64,000 nt of DNA from DASPLX01 sp035627375 (GCA_035627375.1 DASPLX010000037.1:124001-188000); one strand, 5' to 3'; positions 46,767 to 56,131 are shown, counted from the first letter of the stretch. The notes: generated from the sequence alone by a model not told the origin. Program-made: numbers and translations.

Positions 46767-47531
46767 ATGAGCAAGATTCAAGCTATCGCGGCGCTCGGCA
46801 TGCAGGCGCACCAACTCGGCATCGAAACGATTGCCAACAACCTGGCCAACATAAACACGACCGGTTACAAGACCGGACGCGTGAATTTCCATAGTTTGCT
46901 GTCTCCCGAAACGAGCGGATCGGCTGCCGACGCCGCGTCTTCCGCGACGGCGAACGCCAACGGCGTGTTGCGGGATTTCGCCGTCGGCAAGACCAAGGCC
47001 ACCGAATCCGCGTACGACGTGGCCATCCAGGGAGCGGGCTTTTTCGCGGTCATGCTGCCCGACGGCAGCAAGGCTTATACGCGCGGCGGTTCCCTGCGGA
47101 TCAACAACGAATCGTTCCTGACAACGTCCGCCGGACATGTGCTTGCGCCGTCGATCCTTCTTCCCGCGAATGTCGCCGAGTTGGTGATTGCCGCGGACGG
47201 CAAAGTGATGGCGCGCGGAGCCGATCAGGCGGAGCTCAATGAAGTAGGACAGCTGGAAATAGCCACCTTCACGAATCCGGAGGGATTGCAAGCGCTCGAC
47301 GGCGGCCTCTATAGGCCGAACGAACTGTCGGGCGACGCGATGCCGGGAAGGCCGGGCGAGGACGGGCGAGGTACCGTCGCTCAAAGGCGGCTGGAAGGTT
47401 CCAACGTCAACATGGTGGAGGAGATGGTCAACCTGATCTCCATGCAGCAGACCTTCGGATTCCTCTCCAAGGTGATCACGGCGGACGAGGAATTGAAGCA
47501 GATCACCAACAACCTGCGCAAATCTTCCTGA
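46767..47531 (+). CDS. flgG: Flagellar distal rod protein FlgG
   Basis: 254 residues with the rod motif ETIANNLANINTTGYKTGRV at the N-terminus and LEGSNVNMVEEMVNLISMQQ at the C-terminus, the latter being the typical FlgG ending. The start at 46767 follows AGGGAGTGATGGA, 11 bases after flgF. FlgG forms the distal rod that passes through the P and L rings. The protein is close to the usual 260 residues. The middle shows GAGFFAVMLPDG, the common beta core. Confidence 0.88.
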   Translation: MSKIQAIAALGMQAHQLGIETIANNLANINTTGYKTGRVNFHSLLSPETSGSAADAASSATANANGVLRDFAVGKTKATESAYDVAIQGAGFFAVMLPDGSKAYTRGGSLRINNESFLTTSAGHVLAPSILLPANVAELVIAADGKVMARGADQAELNEVGQLEIATFTNPEGLQALDGGLYRPNELSGDAMPGRPGEDGRGTVAQRRLEGSNVNMVEEMVNLISMQQTFGFLSKVITADEELKQITNNLRKSS

Positions 47532-47541
47532 GCGGACTGCC

Positions 47542-48498
47542 GTGATTCACCTCCTCCTTTTCGTCGCGGGAATGTTCGTCGGCAACGCCGCGGCCGCCGC
47601 CGTGCGGATCGAGCTCAAGCCGCTGGCGGTCGTCGCCAAACGCGATTACACGCTCGGCGACATCGCCTCGGTGACGGCCGAGGATGCTCGCGAGGCGAAC
47701 GTCTTGGCTGCGATCGCGATCGGGAAAACGCCGCGTCCGGGCTATACCGACCGGATGACCAAGGAAGAGCTGCGACGCGTGATCCGCAGCCGCGGCATCG
47801 ATGCGGCCGCAGAATGGAAAGGAGCCGATGTCGTCAGAGTCGAGGCCGCCGCCAATCCGTTTTCCGGAAAGCGCATCGCCGACGACGCGGCCGCGCACCT
47901 TTCGGCACTGCTGGCGAACGCCGGCTATCGGGCCGAAATACAGCCGGCCGCGGACGTCGCCGACGTTCCGCTTCCGCATGGGGAAGTGAGCTTGCGGCCG
48001 CGCGCGATGAACATCGAAGAGACGCTGCGCCGGCGCGTTCCGGTGCGCATGGACATATTGCTGGACGGCGTGTTCTACCGCTCGTTGAACGTGCCGTTCC
48101 TGGTCAAAGCCTATGGCCCGGCGTGGGTCGCACGGCGCGATTTGCCGAAGGGCCAGGCGCTGCAGTGCGCGGACCTGTCGGAGCAAGTGATCGACGTCGC
48201 GGCGTTCGACGGCGACGTGGCGGCGGGAAAGTGCGACGACGGCCTGGGACGGCTCAAGCATGCCCTGGCCGGCGGATCGCCCCTGCTGACGGCGAACCTG
48301 CAACCGGTTCCCGCGGTGACGCAAGGCGAGACGATCACGCTGCAATTCGTCGACGGCGCGCTCGCGTTGGAATCCGCAGCCGTCGCGCTGACCGACGGCG
48401 CAGTCGGTCAACGGGTTCCGGTCAAGCCGGCGACGAGCAAGGATACCGTCCTGGCCCATGTGGTGGCGCCGGGCGTGGTCAGGATTTCAGGGAGATAA
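47542..48498 (+). CDS. flgA: Flagellar P-ring assembly chaperone FlgA
   Basis: 318 residues from a GTG at 47542. An N-terminal signal peptide ends around AAAAAVRIE. A SAF-like domain and the ChapFlgA part follow, with VARRDLPKGQALQCADL and late QGETITLQFVDGALALESAA plus a closing VVAPGVVRISG, the standard FlgA C-terminus. FlgA is a periplasmic chaperone for FlgI, which is encoded two genes downstream. It is longer than the ~220 residues of enteric FlgA owing to an extended N-terminal part. Confidence 0.88.
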   Translation: MIHLLLFVAGMFVGNAAAAAVRIELKPLAVVAKRDYTLGDIASVTAEDAREANVLAAIAIGKTPRPGYTDRMTKEELRRVIRSRGIDAAAEWKGADVVRVEAAANPFSGKRIADDAAAHLSALLANAGYRAEIQPAADVADVPLPHGEVSLRPRAMNIEETLRRRVPVRMDILLDGVFYRSLNVPFLVKAYGPAWVARRDLPKGQALQCADLSEQVIDVAAFDGDVAAGKCDDGLGRLKHALAGGSPLLTANLQPVPAVTQGETITLQFVDGALALESAAVALTDGAVGQRVPVKPATSKDTVLAHVVAPGVVRISGR

Positions 48499-48500
48499 GA

Positions 48501-49073
48501 GTGGCAATTCGTCATCAAATCGGACTCGTCGCGGCGTTGTGCTGTACGGTCCCGGTCGCGGCAGAAAGCCTGTACGACGCCGGGTCGTTCCGGGCCATGG
48601 TGTCCGACAAGCGCGCCCATCGCATCGGCGACAGCCTGACCGTTCTCATCTATGAGAACTCCAGCGCCACGACGCGCGCCGATACCTCGACACACCGGAA
48701 AAACAATGTCGGCGTGCGCGCTTTCGCGGACGGAAGCGATCATGCGGCCGGAATCGGCCTTTCCAACGACTTCGACGGCGGCGGCACGGTGCAGCGGTCG
48801 GGCAGGCTGCTGGCGCAGATCACCGCAAGCGTCACCGGCATCGCGCCGAACGGCGATCTGTTGATCACTGGCGAGCAGATGCTGGAGATCAACGCCGACA
48901 AGCAGCATATCCGTGTCGAAGGCCGGGTGCGCACGCTCGATATCTCCGACGCCAATACGGTCTTGTCGAGCCGGTTGGCCGATGCCCGCATCAGCTATCT
49001 CGGGGCCGGCGAACTGACCGATAGCCAGCGTCGCGGCTGGTTGACCAAAATCCTGACCTGGCTGGGGCTGTGA
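48501..49073 (+). CDS. flgH: Flagellar L-ring protein FlgH
   Basis: 190 residues from a GTG at 48501 behind GGGAGATAA. The L-ring core motifs are clear: RIGDSLTVLIYENSSATT, then SVTGIAPNGDLLITGEQML and RVRTLDISDANTVLSSRLAD. It is shorter than most FlgH proteins (about 220-230) and the N-terminal signal (LVAALCCTVPVAAES) looks like a type I signal peptide and not a good lipobox. FlgH is normally a lipoprotein of the outer membrane, so this copy may be non-lipidated. It is followed one base later by flgI. Confidence 0.9.
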   Translation: MAIRHQIGLVAALCCTVPVAAESLYDAGSFRAMVSDKRAHRIGDSLTVLIYENSSATTRADTSTHRKNNVGVRAFADGSDHAAGIGLSNDFDGGGTVQRSGRLLAQITASVTGIAPNGDLLITGEQMLEINADKQHIRVEGRVRTLDISDANTVLSSRLADARISYLGAGELTDSQRRGWLTKILTWLGL

Positions 49074-49074
49074 C

Positions 49075-50217
49075 ATGCGTTATTTGATGGCATTCGTTTT
49101 GGTCGCGTGCATCGCGGGAACGGCGGCTGGAGCCTCGGTCGCTTCGGCCGCGTCGACCGAGAGCGCGGCGGTGCGCCTCAAGGATCTCGGCAAGTTCGCC
49201 GGCTGGCGCGAGAACGCGCTGGTGGGTTATGGACTGGTGACCGGCCTGGCCGGCACCGGCGACTCCGGCAACAACAAGGCGACCCGGCAGGCGATCGCGA
49301 ACATGCTGTCCCAGTTCGACGTCGCCGTCACGCCGGAGCAGGTGCTGAGCCGCAACACGGCGGCGGTCATGATCACGGCATCCCTGCCGCCGTTCGCCGC
49401 CGAGGGCGCGACCATCGATGTCACCGTCACGTCGATGGGCGATGCCCGCAGCCTCGCCGGCGGCAGCCTGCTGATCACGCCGCTCAAGGGGCCGAACAAC
49501 AAGATCTATGCGCTTGCCCAGGGGCCGGTGTCGGTCGGAGGGTACAAGTACGACATGAACGGCAACGTCGTGCAAAAGAATCATCCGACGGTCGGCTCGA
49601 TCCCGGGCGGCGCGACGGTCGAAGTCGGCGTCAATGCCAAGATCATGAACGCGAGCGGCATCGTCACGTTCACCTTGAGCAGCGCCGACTACACCACGTC
49701 GTCGCGCGTGGCCGCCGCCATCAACAACGCATTCGGACAGCAGCTCGCCACCGCGCGCGACGCCGAGAAAATCGAGATCGAGGTGCCGGAAGGCAGCCGC
49801 TCCCGACTGGTCGATTTCGTCACGCGCATCGAACGATTGAACGTCGAACCGGACCGCCGCGCCCGCGTCGTGGTCAACGAGCGCACCGGCACCGTGGTAT
49901 CCGGCGGCGACGTGCGGATCGCGAAGGTCGTCATCTCGCACGGCGAACTCAAGATTTCCATCGTGACCGACAACACCGTATCGCAGCCGATCCTGGTTCG
50001 CCAGACCGGCCCGGACGTGCGCACCGAGACGGTCGCCAATTCCCGCGTCGACGTCCAGGAGAAAAACGAAACCGGCTACGTCAGCGCGTCGAACAATACC
50101 GTCGCCGACTTGATCCAGGCGCTGACCCGCATCAAGACCAACACGCGCGACATCATTTCCATCCTGCGCGCCGTGAAGGCCGCCGGCGCGCTGCATGCGG
50201 ACCTGGTGATCCAGTAA
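49075..50217 (+). CDS. flgI: Flagellar P-ring protein FlgI
   Basis: 380 residues with a signal peptide (about 1-26) and the strongly conserved FlgI body: ENALVGYGLVTGLAGTGD near the start, then NTAAVMITASLPPFAAEG, and the C-terminal IKTNTRDIISILRAVKAAGA. Length and motifs are fully typical. It forms the peptidoglycan-embedded P ring around the rod with the help of FlgA. It starts one base after flgH, so translation is probably coupled. Confidence 0.95.
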   Translation: MRYLMAFVLVACIAGTAAGASVASAASTESAAVRLKDLGKFAGWRENALVGYGLVTGLAGTGDSGNNKATRQAIANMLSQFDVAVTPEQVLSRNTAAVMITASLPPFAAEGATIDVTVTSMGDARSLAGGSLLITPLKGPNNKIYALAQGPVSVGGYKYDMNGNVVQKNHPTVGSIPGGATVEVGVNAKIMNASGIVTFTLSSADYTTSSRVAAAINNAFGQQLATARDAEKIEIEVPEGSRSRLVDFVTRIERLNVEPDRRARVVVNERTGTVVSGGDVRIAKVVISHGELKISIVTDNTVSQPILVRQTGPDVRTETVANSRVDVQEKNETGYVSASNNTVADLIQALTRIKTNTRDIISILRAVKAAGALHADLVIQ

Positions 50218-50253
50218 GCCGGTGCGACGAATCCTAGAGGGAGAGAACACATC

Positions 50254-50631
50254 ATGATCAACCAGACCGAAGCCGTCACCGTCGATCTCGTGCGGCTCGC
50301 GCTCGACGCCGCCAGCATGCGGCAGCAGGCGATCGCCAACAACATCGCCAACGCCAATACGCCGGGATACATGCCGGCGCGCGTGAGTTTCGAATCGCAA
50401 CTCGATGCGGTGCGCCGCACCCTGCGGGACAACGGCCGCCTGAGCGCCGACATGCTCAGCGGCCTGCGGCCCGTGGTCGAGCGCGAACAAGCGGCCGGCA
50501 GTCAAGGCGTGGCGATCGACATGGAGGCCGTGAAGATGAGCGAGAACGCCACGCATTATCAAGCCTTGCTGAAGGCCTTGAACAAGCATTTTTCGATCAT
50601 GGGCACGGCGGTCAACAACGGGAAGCGATAA
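50254..50631 (+). CDS. flgB: Flagellar basal-body rod protein FlgB
   Basis: 125 residues. An N-terminal rod motif RQQAIANNIANANTPGYMPA and a C-terminal helix (MSENATHYQALLKALNKHFS) match FlgB, the proximal rod protein; length is typical. The start follows GAGGGAGAG. flgC begins directly after its stop codon. Codon use and spacing indicate that flgB, flgC and fliE form one translational block, as they do in many species. Confidence 0.9.
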   Translation: MINQTEAVTVDLVRLALDAASMRQQAIANNIANANTPGYMPARVSFESQLDAVRRTLRDNGRLSADMLSGLRPVVEREQAAGSQGVAIDMEAVKMSENATHYQALLKALNKHFSIMGTAVNNGKR

Positions 50632-51078
50632 ATGGACCAGCAATATTTCAATGCGTTCGCCATCAGCGCCTCCGGCATGCGGGTGGCAAAGACCATGCTG
50701 GATGTGACGGCCGTCAACCTGGCGAACATGAATAGCACCAAGCGCACCGACGGCAAACCCTTCCAGCCCCTGCGGGTGACCTCGGCGGAGACCGGAGTGA
50801 AGGGCGGTTTTGCCGCCGGCTTCGATCGCCTCGCCCATGCGCATTTGCGCGGCGTGCAGGTGACCGGCATCGAGGAGGTGAACGCGCCGCCGAAGAAAGT
50901 GTACGACCCCGGTCATGCCGATGCCGACGCCAAGGGTTTCGTGACCTTGCCGGCGGTGAACCACCTGACGGAAATGTCCAACATGGCGAACGCGCTGCGC
51001 CAGTACGAAGCCAACGTGGCGGCGATGAATGCGGCGAAGACGATGATGATGAAAGCTCTTGAAATCGGAGGCCAGTGA
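50632..51078 (+). CDS. flgC: Flagellar basal-body rod protein FlgC
   Basis: 148 residues. It contains the family-specific late motif HLTEMSNMANALRQYEANVA and the N-terminal ISASGMRVAKTMLDVTAVNL. The usual N-terminal motif NIANANTT is changed to NLANMNSTKR. FlgC polymerises with FlgB and FlgF as the proximal rod. The ATG is adjacent to the flgB stop, and the flgC stop overlaps the fliE start (TGATG). Confidence 0.92.
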   Translation: MDQQYFNAFAISASGMRVAKTMLDVTAVNLANMNSTKRTDGKPFQPLRVTSAETGVKGGFAAGFDRLAHAHLRGVQVTGIEEVNAPPKKVYDPGHADADAKGFVTLPAVNHLTEMSNMANALRQYEANVAAMNAAKTMMMKALEIGGQ

Positions 51079-51383
51079 TGATGAACGTAGAAGCGATTTC
51101 CTTCCTTGCTCCGGTGGGCGAACCGTCGCTGCTCCCGAGCGGCCAGCAGGCCGCCGCGCCGTCGGGCCAGTTCGGCCAGTGGTTCACCGAGCAGCTGTCG
51201 CAGGTCAACGACAAACTGACGCTGGCCGATCGCGGCGTCCGGCAGCTGGCCGCCGGCGAACCGATCGACGTGCACAACGTGATGATCGACCTGGAGGAAG
51301 CCAAGATGTCCCTGCAACTGATGATGCAGATCCGCACGACCTTGCTCGAGTCGTACAAGGAAGTCATGTCAATGTCGATCTAA
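51078..51383 (+). CDS. fliE: Flagellar hook-basal body complex protein FliE
   Basis: 101 residues if the ATG at 51078 is used; a GTG at 51075 and an ATG at 51081 are alternatives, all behind GGAGG at 51066-51070. The late part shows the FliE signature IDVHNVMIDLEEAKMSLQLM and ends RTTLLESYKEVMSMSI. FliE joins the MS ring to the proximal rod and is needed for rod export. Gene order flgB-flgC-fliE is conserved in many bacteria. Confidence 0.92.
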   Translation: MMNVEAISFLAPVGEPSLLPSGQQAAAPSGQFGQWFTEQLSQVNDKLTLADRGVRQLAAGEPIDVHNVMIDLEEAKMSLQLMMQIRTTLLESYKEVMSMSI

Positions 51384-51402
51384 GGCGCACGCGAGGATAA
51401 GC

Positions 51403-52860
51403 ATGGCTACATTCAATCAATTCTGGGCGCAACTGCCGCAGCGATCGCGCTGGGGACTGGCGGTCGGCCTCGTGGTCGTCGTTCTTCTCACGGCAGCGCT
51501 GGCCTTCTGGGCGCTTCGCTCGGAGCAAAAAGTGCTGTTCGCCAACCTGTCGCCGCAGGACGCCGCCACCATGACGGCCGAGCTCGAGCGCATGAAAGTT
51601 CCGTATGACTTGGCCGATGAAGGCAACACGATCCTGGTCGACGGCGACATCGTGCATAACACGCGCCTCAAGCTCATCGGCAAGGATCTGCCCTTGAACG
51701 GCACGGTCGGCCTGGAGCTGTTCAACAACGCCGACATCGGCATGACCGAATTCGCGCAGAAGGTGAATTACCAGCGCGCGCAACAGGGCGAGTTGACGCG
51801 CACCATTCTGTCGATCGAGGAAGTCCAGGCGGCGCGCGTGCATCTCGCGCTGCCCGAGCAAGGCTTGTTCAAGAAGGCGAACAGCCAGCCCAAGGCCTCG
51901 GTCACGGTCACGACCAAGCCGGGCAAGAAACTGCGCCCGGCCCAGGTCGCCGGCATCCAACGGCTGGTCGCCGCCGCCATTCCGAACATCAAGGCGGGCG
52001 ACGTCACCGTGCTCGACCAGCATGGCATCGTTCTCTCCAGCAGTGCGGCTGCCGACGGCGAAGAAGCGGAGGCGGCGGCGAATCCGCTCGACGGCAAGCG
52101 CGGCGTGGAAGAGTATCTGAACCGCAAGCTGGTCGAAGTGCTCGATCAGACCTTCGGCCCCGGGCAAAGCATCGCCAGCGTCGACGTCGTCCTGAACGAG
52201 GATCGCATGAAGACCACGACCGAGAGCGTCGTGCCGGCGGGCGCCGCCGAGCAGGGCGTCGCGCCGTCCGGCGTGGTCGTGCGCGAGAAGCAGATCACGC
52301 GCGCGGGTAACAGCGCCTCCCAGGAAGCGGGCGGCGATGTCGTCCATAGCGAAATCGATTATCAAGTCGGCCGGCGCGTCGAACAGGTCGTGCATGCGCG
52401 CGGCGCCATCAGCCGGATCAATGTCGCGGTGGTCGTCAAGAAGCCGCTCGATGCCGCCCAGATTGAACGAATCAAGGAAATGGTCGCGCTGGCGGTCGGT
52501 TACAACAAGGCGCGCGGCGACGGCGTGGCGGTGTACTCGATCGACCAGTTCGCCCAGCCGCAGCAGGCGGCCTCGGCGCCTGCCGCGATTCCCGCAGCGG
52601 CGGCCCGGAGCGAGGCCGTTCCGCAACCGCAGGCAACGGCGGCGGCGAACGAGGAACCGGACGTTCGAACCCTCGGTGCGGCGCTGGCCCTGCTGTTGAT
52701 CGTGGCTGCGGGCGCGATGGCTTTCAAGAATCGTTCCGCTCAACGTCGTCCCGGCGCTCCGAAGCGCCTGACGGAGGACGAGCGCCGCCTCTTGCTGACC
52801 CAGGTGCGGGCCTGGATCGAAGCACGACCCGTGTCGACAAAAATGGAGCGTCAGGCATGA
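51403..52860 (+). CDS. fliF: Flagellar MS-ring protein FliF
   Basis: 485 residues, shorter than the usual 540-570. Two transmembrane segments (about 17-38 and 424-442) flank the periplasmic ring-building motifs: SPQDAATMTAELERMKVPY, then QRAQQGELTRTILSIEEVQAARVHLALPE and DQTFGPGQSIASVDVVLN. The C-terminal cytoplasmic tail RRLLLTQVRAWIEARP resembles the segment that normally grips FliG. The ATG follows GCGAGGATAAG. The stop codon overlaps the next gene, the unusual FliG-position protein. Confidence 0.94.
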   Translation: MATFNQFWAQLPQRSRWGLAVGLVVVVLLTAALAFWALRSEQKVLFANLSPQDAATMTAELERMKVPYDLADEGNTILVDGDIVHNTRLKLIGKDLPLNGTVGLELFNNADIGMTEFAQKVNYQRAQQGELTRTILSIEEVQAARVHLALPEQGLFKKANSQPKASVTVTTKPGKKLRPAQVAGIQRLVAAAIPNIKAGDVTVLDQHGIVLSSSAAADGEEAEAAANPLDGKRGVEEYLNRKLVEVLDQTFGPGQSIASVDVVLNEDRMKTTTESVVPAGAAEQGVAPSGVVVREKQITRAGNSASQEAGGDVVHSEIDYQVGRRVEQVVHARGAISRINVAVVVKKPLDAAQIERIKEMVALAVGYNKARGDGVAVYSIDQFAQPQQAASAPAAIPAAAARSEAVPQPQATAAANEEPDVRTLGAALALLLIVAAGAMAFKNRSAQRRPGAPKRLTEDERRLLLTQVRAWIEARPVSTKMERQA

Positions 52861-53417
52861 GCGGACACCGACAAACCGCATTGCTCTTGCATGAGTTGGG
52901 CGAGGAAGACCGCCGTTGGCTGGTCGGGCAGATTCCGGACGAGGATCGTTCGATACTGAAAGAACTGCTCGACGAATTGCAAAGCCTGCGTATTCCTTCC
53001 GACGGCAATTTGCTGGAGCGGGTCATGGCGCCGCGCGCCGAGGCGCCGCCATCAGAACCGGCGGGACCGGCAGCACCCGGCGACGCGGTCCGTCGCGCCT
53101 CGGCGCAGCAAATGTCGGATTTGCTCGCGCGCGAACCGGCATGGTTGCTGGCCATCGTCCTGGGCATCGAGGCTTGGCCGTGGCGCGAAGCCTTCCTGTC
53201 CAAGCTGGAGCCGGTGCGGCGCGACGCGGTGCAGGCTGCCATGCGCGGGGCCCCGGCGCCGCGCTTGAAGGAGGCGCTGATCGGCGAGATCGAAAAACGC
53301 CTTGCGCAATGGCACGCGCGGTCCGGAGCGGTGTGTTCGTCGCCTTCGACCGGTCGCTATCGCTTGCTGACCTTGCTGAACAGTATTAAAGGGAATTTGC
53401 ATCAATGGCTACGATAA
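52857..53417 (+). CDS. Short protein at the fliG position, possibly a reduced FliG
   Basis: 186 residues between fliF and fliH, where FliG (about 330 residues) is expected. Residues 6-57 (QTALLLHELGEEDRRWLVGQ...) resemble the FliG N-terminal domain, which binds FliF. A Pro/Ala-rich linker follows at about 58-80. Residues 90-155 (REPAWLLAIVLGIEAWPWRE..., APAPRLKEALIGEIEKRL) could be one armadillo-like middle domain. No EHPQ motif, no PGQLGAVM-like hinge and no charged torque helix are visible. It overlaps fliF by 4 bases and fliH by 13, so it is a genuine member of the operon. Alternatively it is an analogue of SctK, which sits between SctJ and SctL in type III secretion clusters. Assignment rests on position and weak pattern only. 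Confidence 0.6.
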   Translation: MSGHRQTALLLHELGEEDRRWLVGQIPDEDRSILKELLDELQSLRIPSDGNLLERVMAPRAEAPPSEPAGPAAPGDAVRRASAQQMSDLLAREPAWLLAIVLGIEAWPWREAFLSKLEPVRRDAVQAAMRGAPAPRLKEALIGEIEKRLAQWHARSGAVCSSPSTGRYRLLTLLNSIKGNLHQWLR

Positions 53418-54352
53418 TCCGCGCGCCGGCGATCTCTCCTGAAAAGCGAACCCTTGTACCGGGGGGGCAGGAAGCGGCCGTGCAGCCAGCGCAGCCGGCG
53501 GTAAAAGATATGCCGGCGGTAACCGGGACGACAGAAATGGAACCGACCGGGCGATCCACGGCTGCCGGCGAGCAAGACGCTCCGGGCGCCCCCTTCAGGC
53601 CTGCGGCGCCGACGGCGGCCGAAGAAAAGGGCGCGGCATCCGTGGCTCCGACGGCTGCCGGCATGACTGCCGCGGCCGTGCCCGCCGTTTCCGGGAAAAA
53701 GAGCGAGGAACAATTGCGCCAGGAGAGGGCCGAGGCAGAGCGCCGGCGCCTGCTGATGGAGCAGGAACTCGAGGCGCAACGTCAGAAAGCCATCGAGGAA
53801 GAAAAGCGCGAGCAGGAGCGCCAGAAGCTGGAGCAAGCCTATAAGGAGGAGCAGGCGCGCGGCTATCAGGACGGCTTCAACCAGGGCGACGAGGACGCCC
53901 GCAGAAGTTTTCTCGAGGCGCAAGAGCGTCTCGAGGCGATCACCGCCAAGCTGGAAGAGACGCTGGCGCAAGGTATCGCCAATATCGAAGACATGGCGGT
54001 CGCCATCGTGTTCGCCGCCGTCTGCAAGATTCTCGGCGACGCCATGGTCACCCGCGAAGGGGTGATTGCCCAGGTGCGGCAGGTGATGGCCCGCGTACGC
54101 GAGCGCGGCGCCTTGCTGATCCGCCTGCATCCGACCGACCTCGAACTGGTGCAGGAGCGCAACGTCTTCGGCGTCGGCGCGAAAAGCATGGAAATCACCT
54201 GGGTGGCGGACGACTCGCTGTCCATCGGCGGCTGTGTCGTCGAGACCGCCGGCGGCGAATTCGACGCCCGGCTTGACATGCAGCTCGAACAAATCCGGAA
54301 TGCGCTTGCCGCAGTCCGCCTTTCCAAATCCGCCGTCCGGGAAGACGCATGA
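53405..54352 (+). CDS. fliH: Flagellar export ATPase regulator FliH
   Basis: 315 residues. A disordered Pro/Ala-rich N-terminal part (1-95) is followed by a long charged coiled coil (about 98-170, EEEKREQERQKLEQAYKEEQ) and the C-terminal FliH globular domain (about 185-310, with LIRLHPTDLELVQERN). Enteric FliH is about 235 residues; the extra length is in the disordered head. FliH binds and regulates the FliI ATPase and links it to the C ring via FliN. It overlaps its neighbours on both sides by a few bases. Confidence 0.88.
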   Translation: MATIIRAPAISPEKRTLVPGGQEAAVQPAQPAVKDMPAVTGTTEMEPTGRSTAAGEQDAPGAPFRPAAPTAAEEKGAASVAPTAAGMTAAAVPAVSGKKSEEQLRQERAEAERRRLLMEQELEAQRQKAIEEEKREQERQKLEQAYKEEQARGYQDGFNQGDEDARRSFLEAQERLEAITAKLEETLAQGIANIEDMAVAIVFAAVCKILGDAMVTREGVIAQVRQVMARVRERGALLIRLHPTDLELVQERNVFGVGAKSMEITWVADDSLSIGGCVVETAGGEFDARLDMQLEQIRNALAAVRLSKSAVREDA

Positions 54353-55677
54353 TGCAAGCCTACCTCGAGACCATCGAAGCGATCGATCCGGTGCGCCGCA
54401 TCGGCCATGTCCGGCAGCTTGCCGGCTTGAGCATCGAGTCGGTCGGCCCTGACGCGGTGGTCGGCGAAGTCTGCGAGGTCATGTCGCACGACGGCAAGAC
54501 CCGCCTGCGCGCCGAAGTGGTCGGGTTGCGCGACGGGCGCGTCATGTTGATGCCGTACGGGAAGCTGAGCGGCATCGGCTCGAATGCCGAGGTTGTCGCC
54601 ACCGGGCATCTGCCGCGCATTCCGGTCGGCCATGCATTGCTCGGCCGCGTGATCGATGCCTTCTGCGAGCCGTTGGACGGGCTGCCGCCGCCGGACGTGC
54701 GCGAGTATCGGCCGCTCAAGGCCATGCCCTTGAATCCGCTGTCGCGGCCGCGCGTGACGGAGATCCTGGAAACCGGCGTGCGCACGATCGACACCATGCT
54801 GACCATGGGGCGCGGGCAGCGCGTCGGCATCTTCGCCGGCAGCGGCGTGGGCAAGAGCACCTTGCTCGGCATGATCGCCTGCCATGCCAAGGCCGACGTC
54901 AACGTGATCGCCCTGATCGGCGAGCGCGGCCGCGAAGTGCGCGAATTCATCGACAAGCATCTCGGCGAACATGGCCTGAAACGCTCGGTGGTCGTGGCCG
55001 CCACCTCTGATCAGTCCGCGCTGGCGCGCGCACGCGCCGCCTATGCCGCCACCGCGATCGCCGAATTCTTCCGCGACCAAGGCATGCAGGTGATGCTGAC
55101 CATGGATTCCGTCACCCGCTTCGCGATGGCGCGCCGCGAGATCGGCCTCGCCGTGGGCGAACCGCCGACGGCGCGCGGCTATACGCCCTCGGTGTTCGCC
55201 GAGTTGCCGGAACTGTGCGAGCGCTGCGGTACCGCCGATTCGGGCGGCTCCATCACCGCGTTGTACACCGTCCTGGTCGAGGGCGACGATTTCAACGAGC
55301 CGATTTCCGACATGCTGCGCGCGACGCTCGACGGCCACATCGTGCTGTCCCGGCAGCTGGCGCAGCAGGGGCATTACCCGGCGATCGACGTGCTGCAAAG
55401 CGCCAGCCGCCTGTTCAGCGATCTGGTGACGCCGGCCGAGCGCGACCTGGTGCATGGCGTTTTCGAATGCATGGCGGTGTATCACCGCAACCGCCAGATG
55501 ATCGACATGGGCGCCTATCGCGCCGGCAGCAGCGCGGAAATCGATCGAGCGATCCGCCTGATGCCGACGTTGAACGGCTTTTTGAAACAGCGCGAGGAGC
55601 AGCCCGTGGGACGCGAAGAGGCTGCCAGGGAGTTGCGGGAAATCTTTTCCAATCAAGGAGTGAATCGTCATGGGTGA
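54349..55677 (+). CDS. fliI: Flagellum-specific ATP synthase FliI
   Basis: 442 residues. Walker A GSGVGKST with Lys169, Walker-B-type strand QVMLTMDSVTRFAMARREIG, and the F1-beta-like signatures ALIGERGREVREF and SVFAELPELCERCG are all intact. It is the hexameric ATPase that energises unfolding and entry of export substrates at the FlhA gate. The ATG at 54349 overlaps the fliH stop; a second ATG follows at once. Length and residues are normal, so export should be functional. Confidence 0.96.
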   Translation: MMQAYLETIEAIDPVRRIGHVRQLAGLSIESVGPDAVVGEVCEVMSHDGKTRLRAEVVGLRDGRVMLMPYGKLSGIGSNAEVVATGHLPRIPVGHALLGRVIDAFCEPLDGLPPPDVREYRPLKAMPLNPLSRPRVTEILETGVRTIDTMLTMGRGQRVGIFAGSGVGKSTLLGMIACHAKADVNVIALIGERGREVREFIDKHLGEHGLKRSVVVAATSDQSALARARAAYAATAIAEFFRDQGMQVMLTMDSVTRFAMARREIGLAVGEPPTARGYTPSVFAELPELCERCGTADSGGSITALYTVLVEGDDFNEPISDMLRATLDGHIVLSRQLAQQGHYPAIDVLQSASRLFSDLVTPAERDLVHGVFECMAVYHRNRQMIDMGAYRAGSSAEIDRAIRLMPTLNGFLKQREEQPVGREEAARELREIFSNQGVNRHG

Positions 55678-56131
55678 CCGTCGCGGATTCCGCTACGAAC
55701 TCGAACCGGTGCAGCGCAAGTGCGACTGGGACTTGAACGACGTGGTCCTGGAGCTGGCGGACTTGAATCGCAGCGTATCGGAACAGGAACAACGGGTGCA
55801 GGAACTGACGCACGAGTTTTCGCAGGTGAGGGAGGGCTGGAACAGTCAGATCAGGACCGGTCGGCTGAACATCGACATGCAGCGGCTCACCTACGGCTAC
55901 CTGGCGCAGCTGCAGGAGCGGATCTCGCAAAGACAGATCCATTTGAAATCACTGGAACAGGAGCGCGATACGGTCATCCGGCGCTCGCACGAACTGCGGA
56001 AATTTGCCGACAACATAGAGAAGCACCGCGGCGAAGCGCTTCGGGGCCACGAACGAAAATTGGCGGACATCGCGTTCAAGGATGCGGACGACATTTGGTT
56101 GCAGCGGATGAATTGGAGGAAGAAGAAATGA
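55670..56131 (+). CDS. fliJ: Flagellar export protein FliJ
   Basis: 153 residues, almost entirely a long alpha-helical coiled coil without prolines after residue 20, as expected for FliJ, the stalk-like protein in the centre of the FliI ring. The first part has YELEPVQRKCDWDLNDV and the end is basic (RMNWRKKK). Sequence conservation in this family is low, so the call rests on length, coiled coil and position directly after fliI, which it overlaps by 8 bases. The stop overlaps the start of the next gene. Confidence 0.85.
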   Translation: MGDRRGFRYELEPVQRKCDWDLNDVVLELADLNRSVSEQEQRVQELTHEFSQVREGWNSQIRTGRLNIDMQRLTYGYLAQLQERISQRQIHLKSLEQERDTVIRRSHELRKFADNIEKHRGEALRGHERKLADIAFKDADDIWLQRMNWRKKK

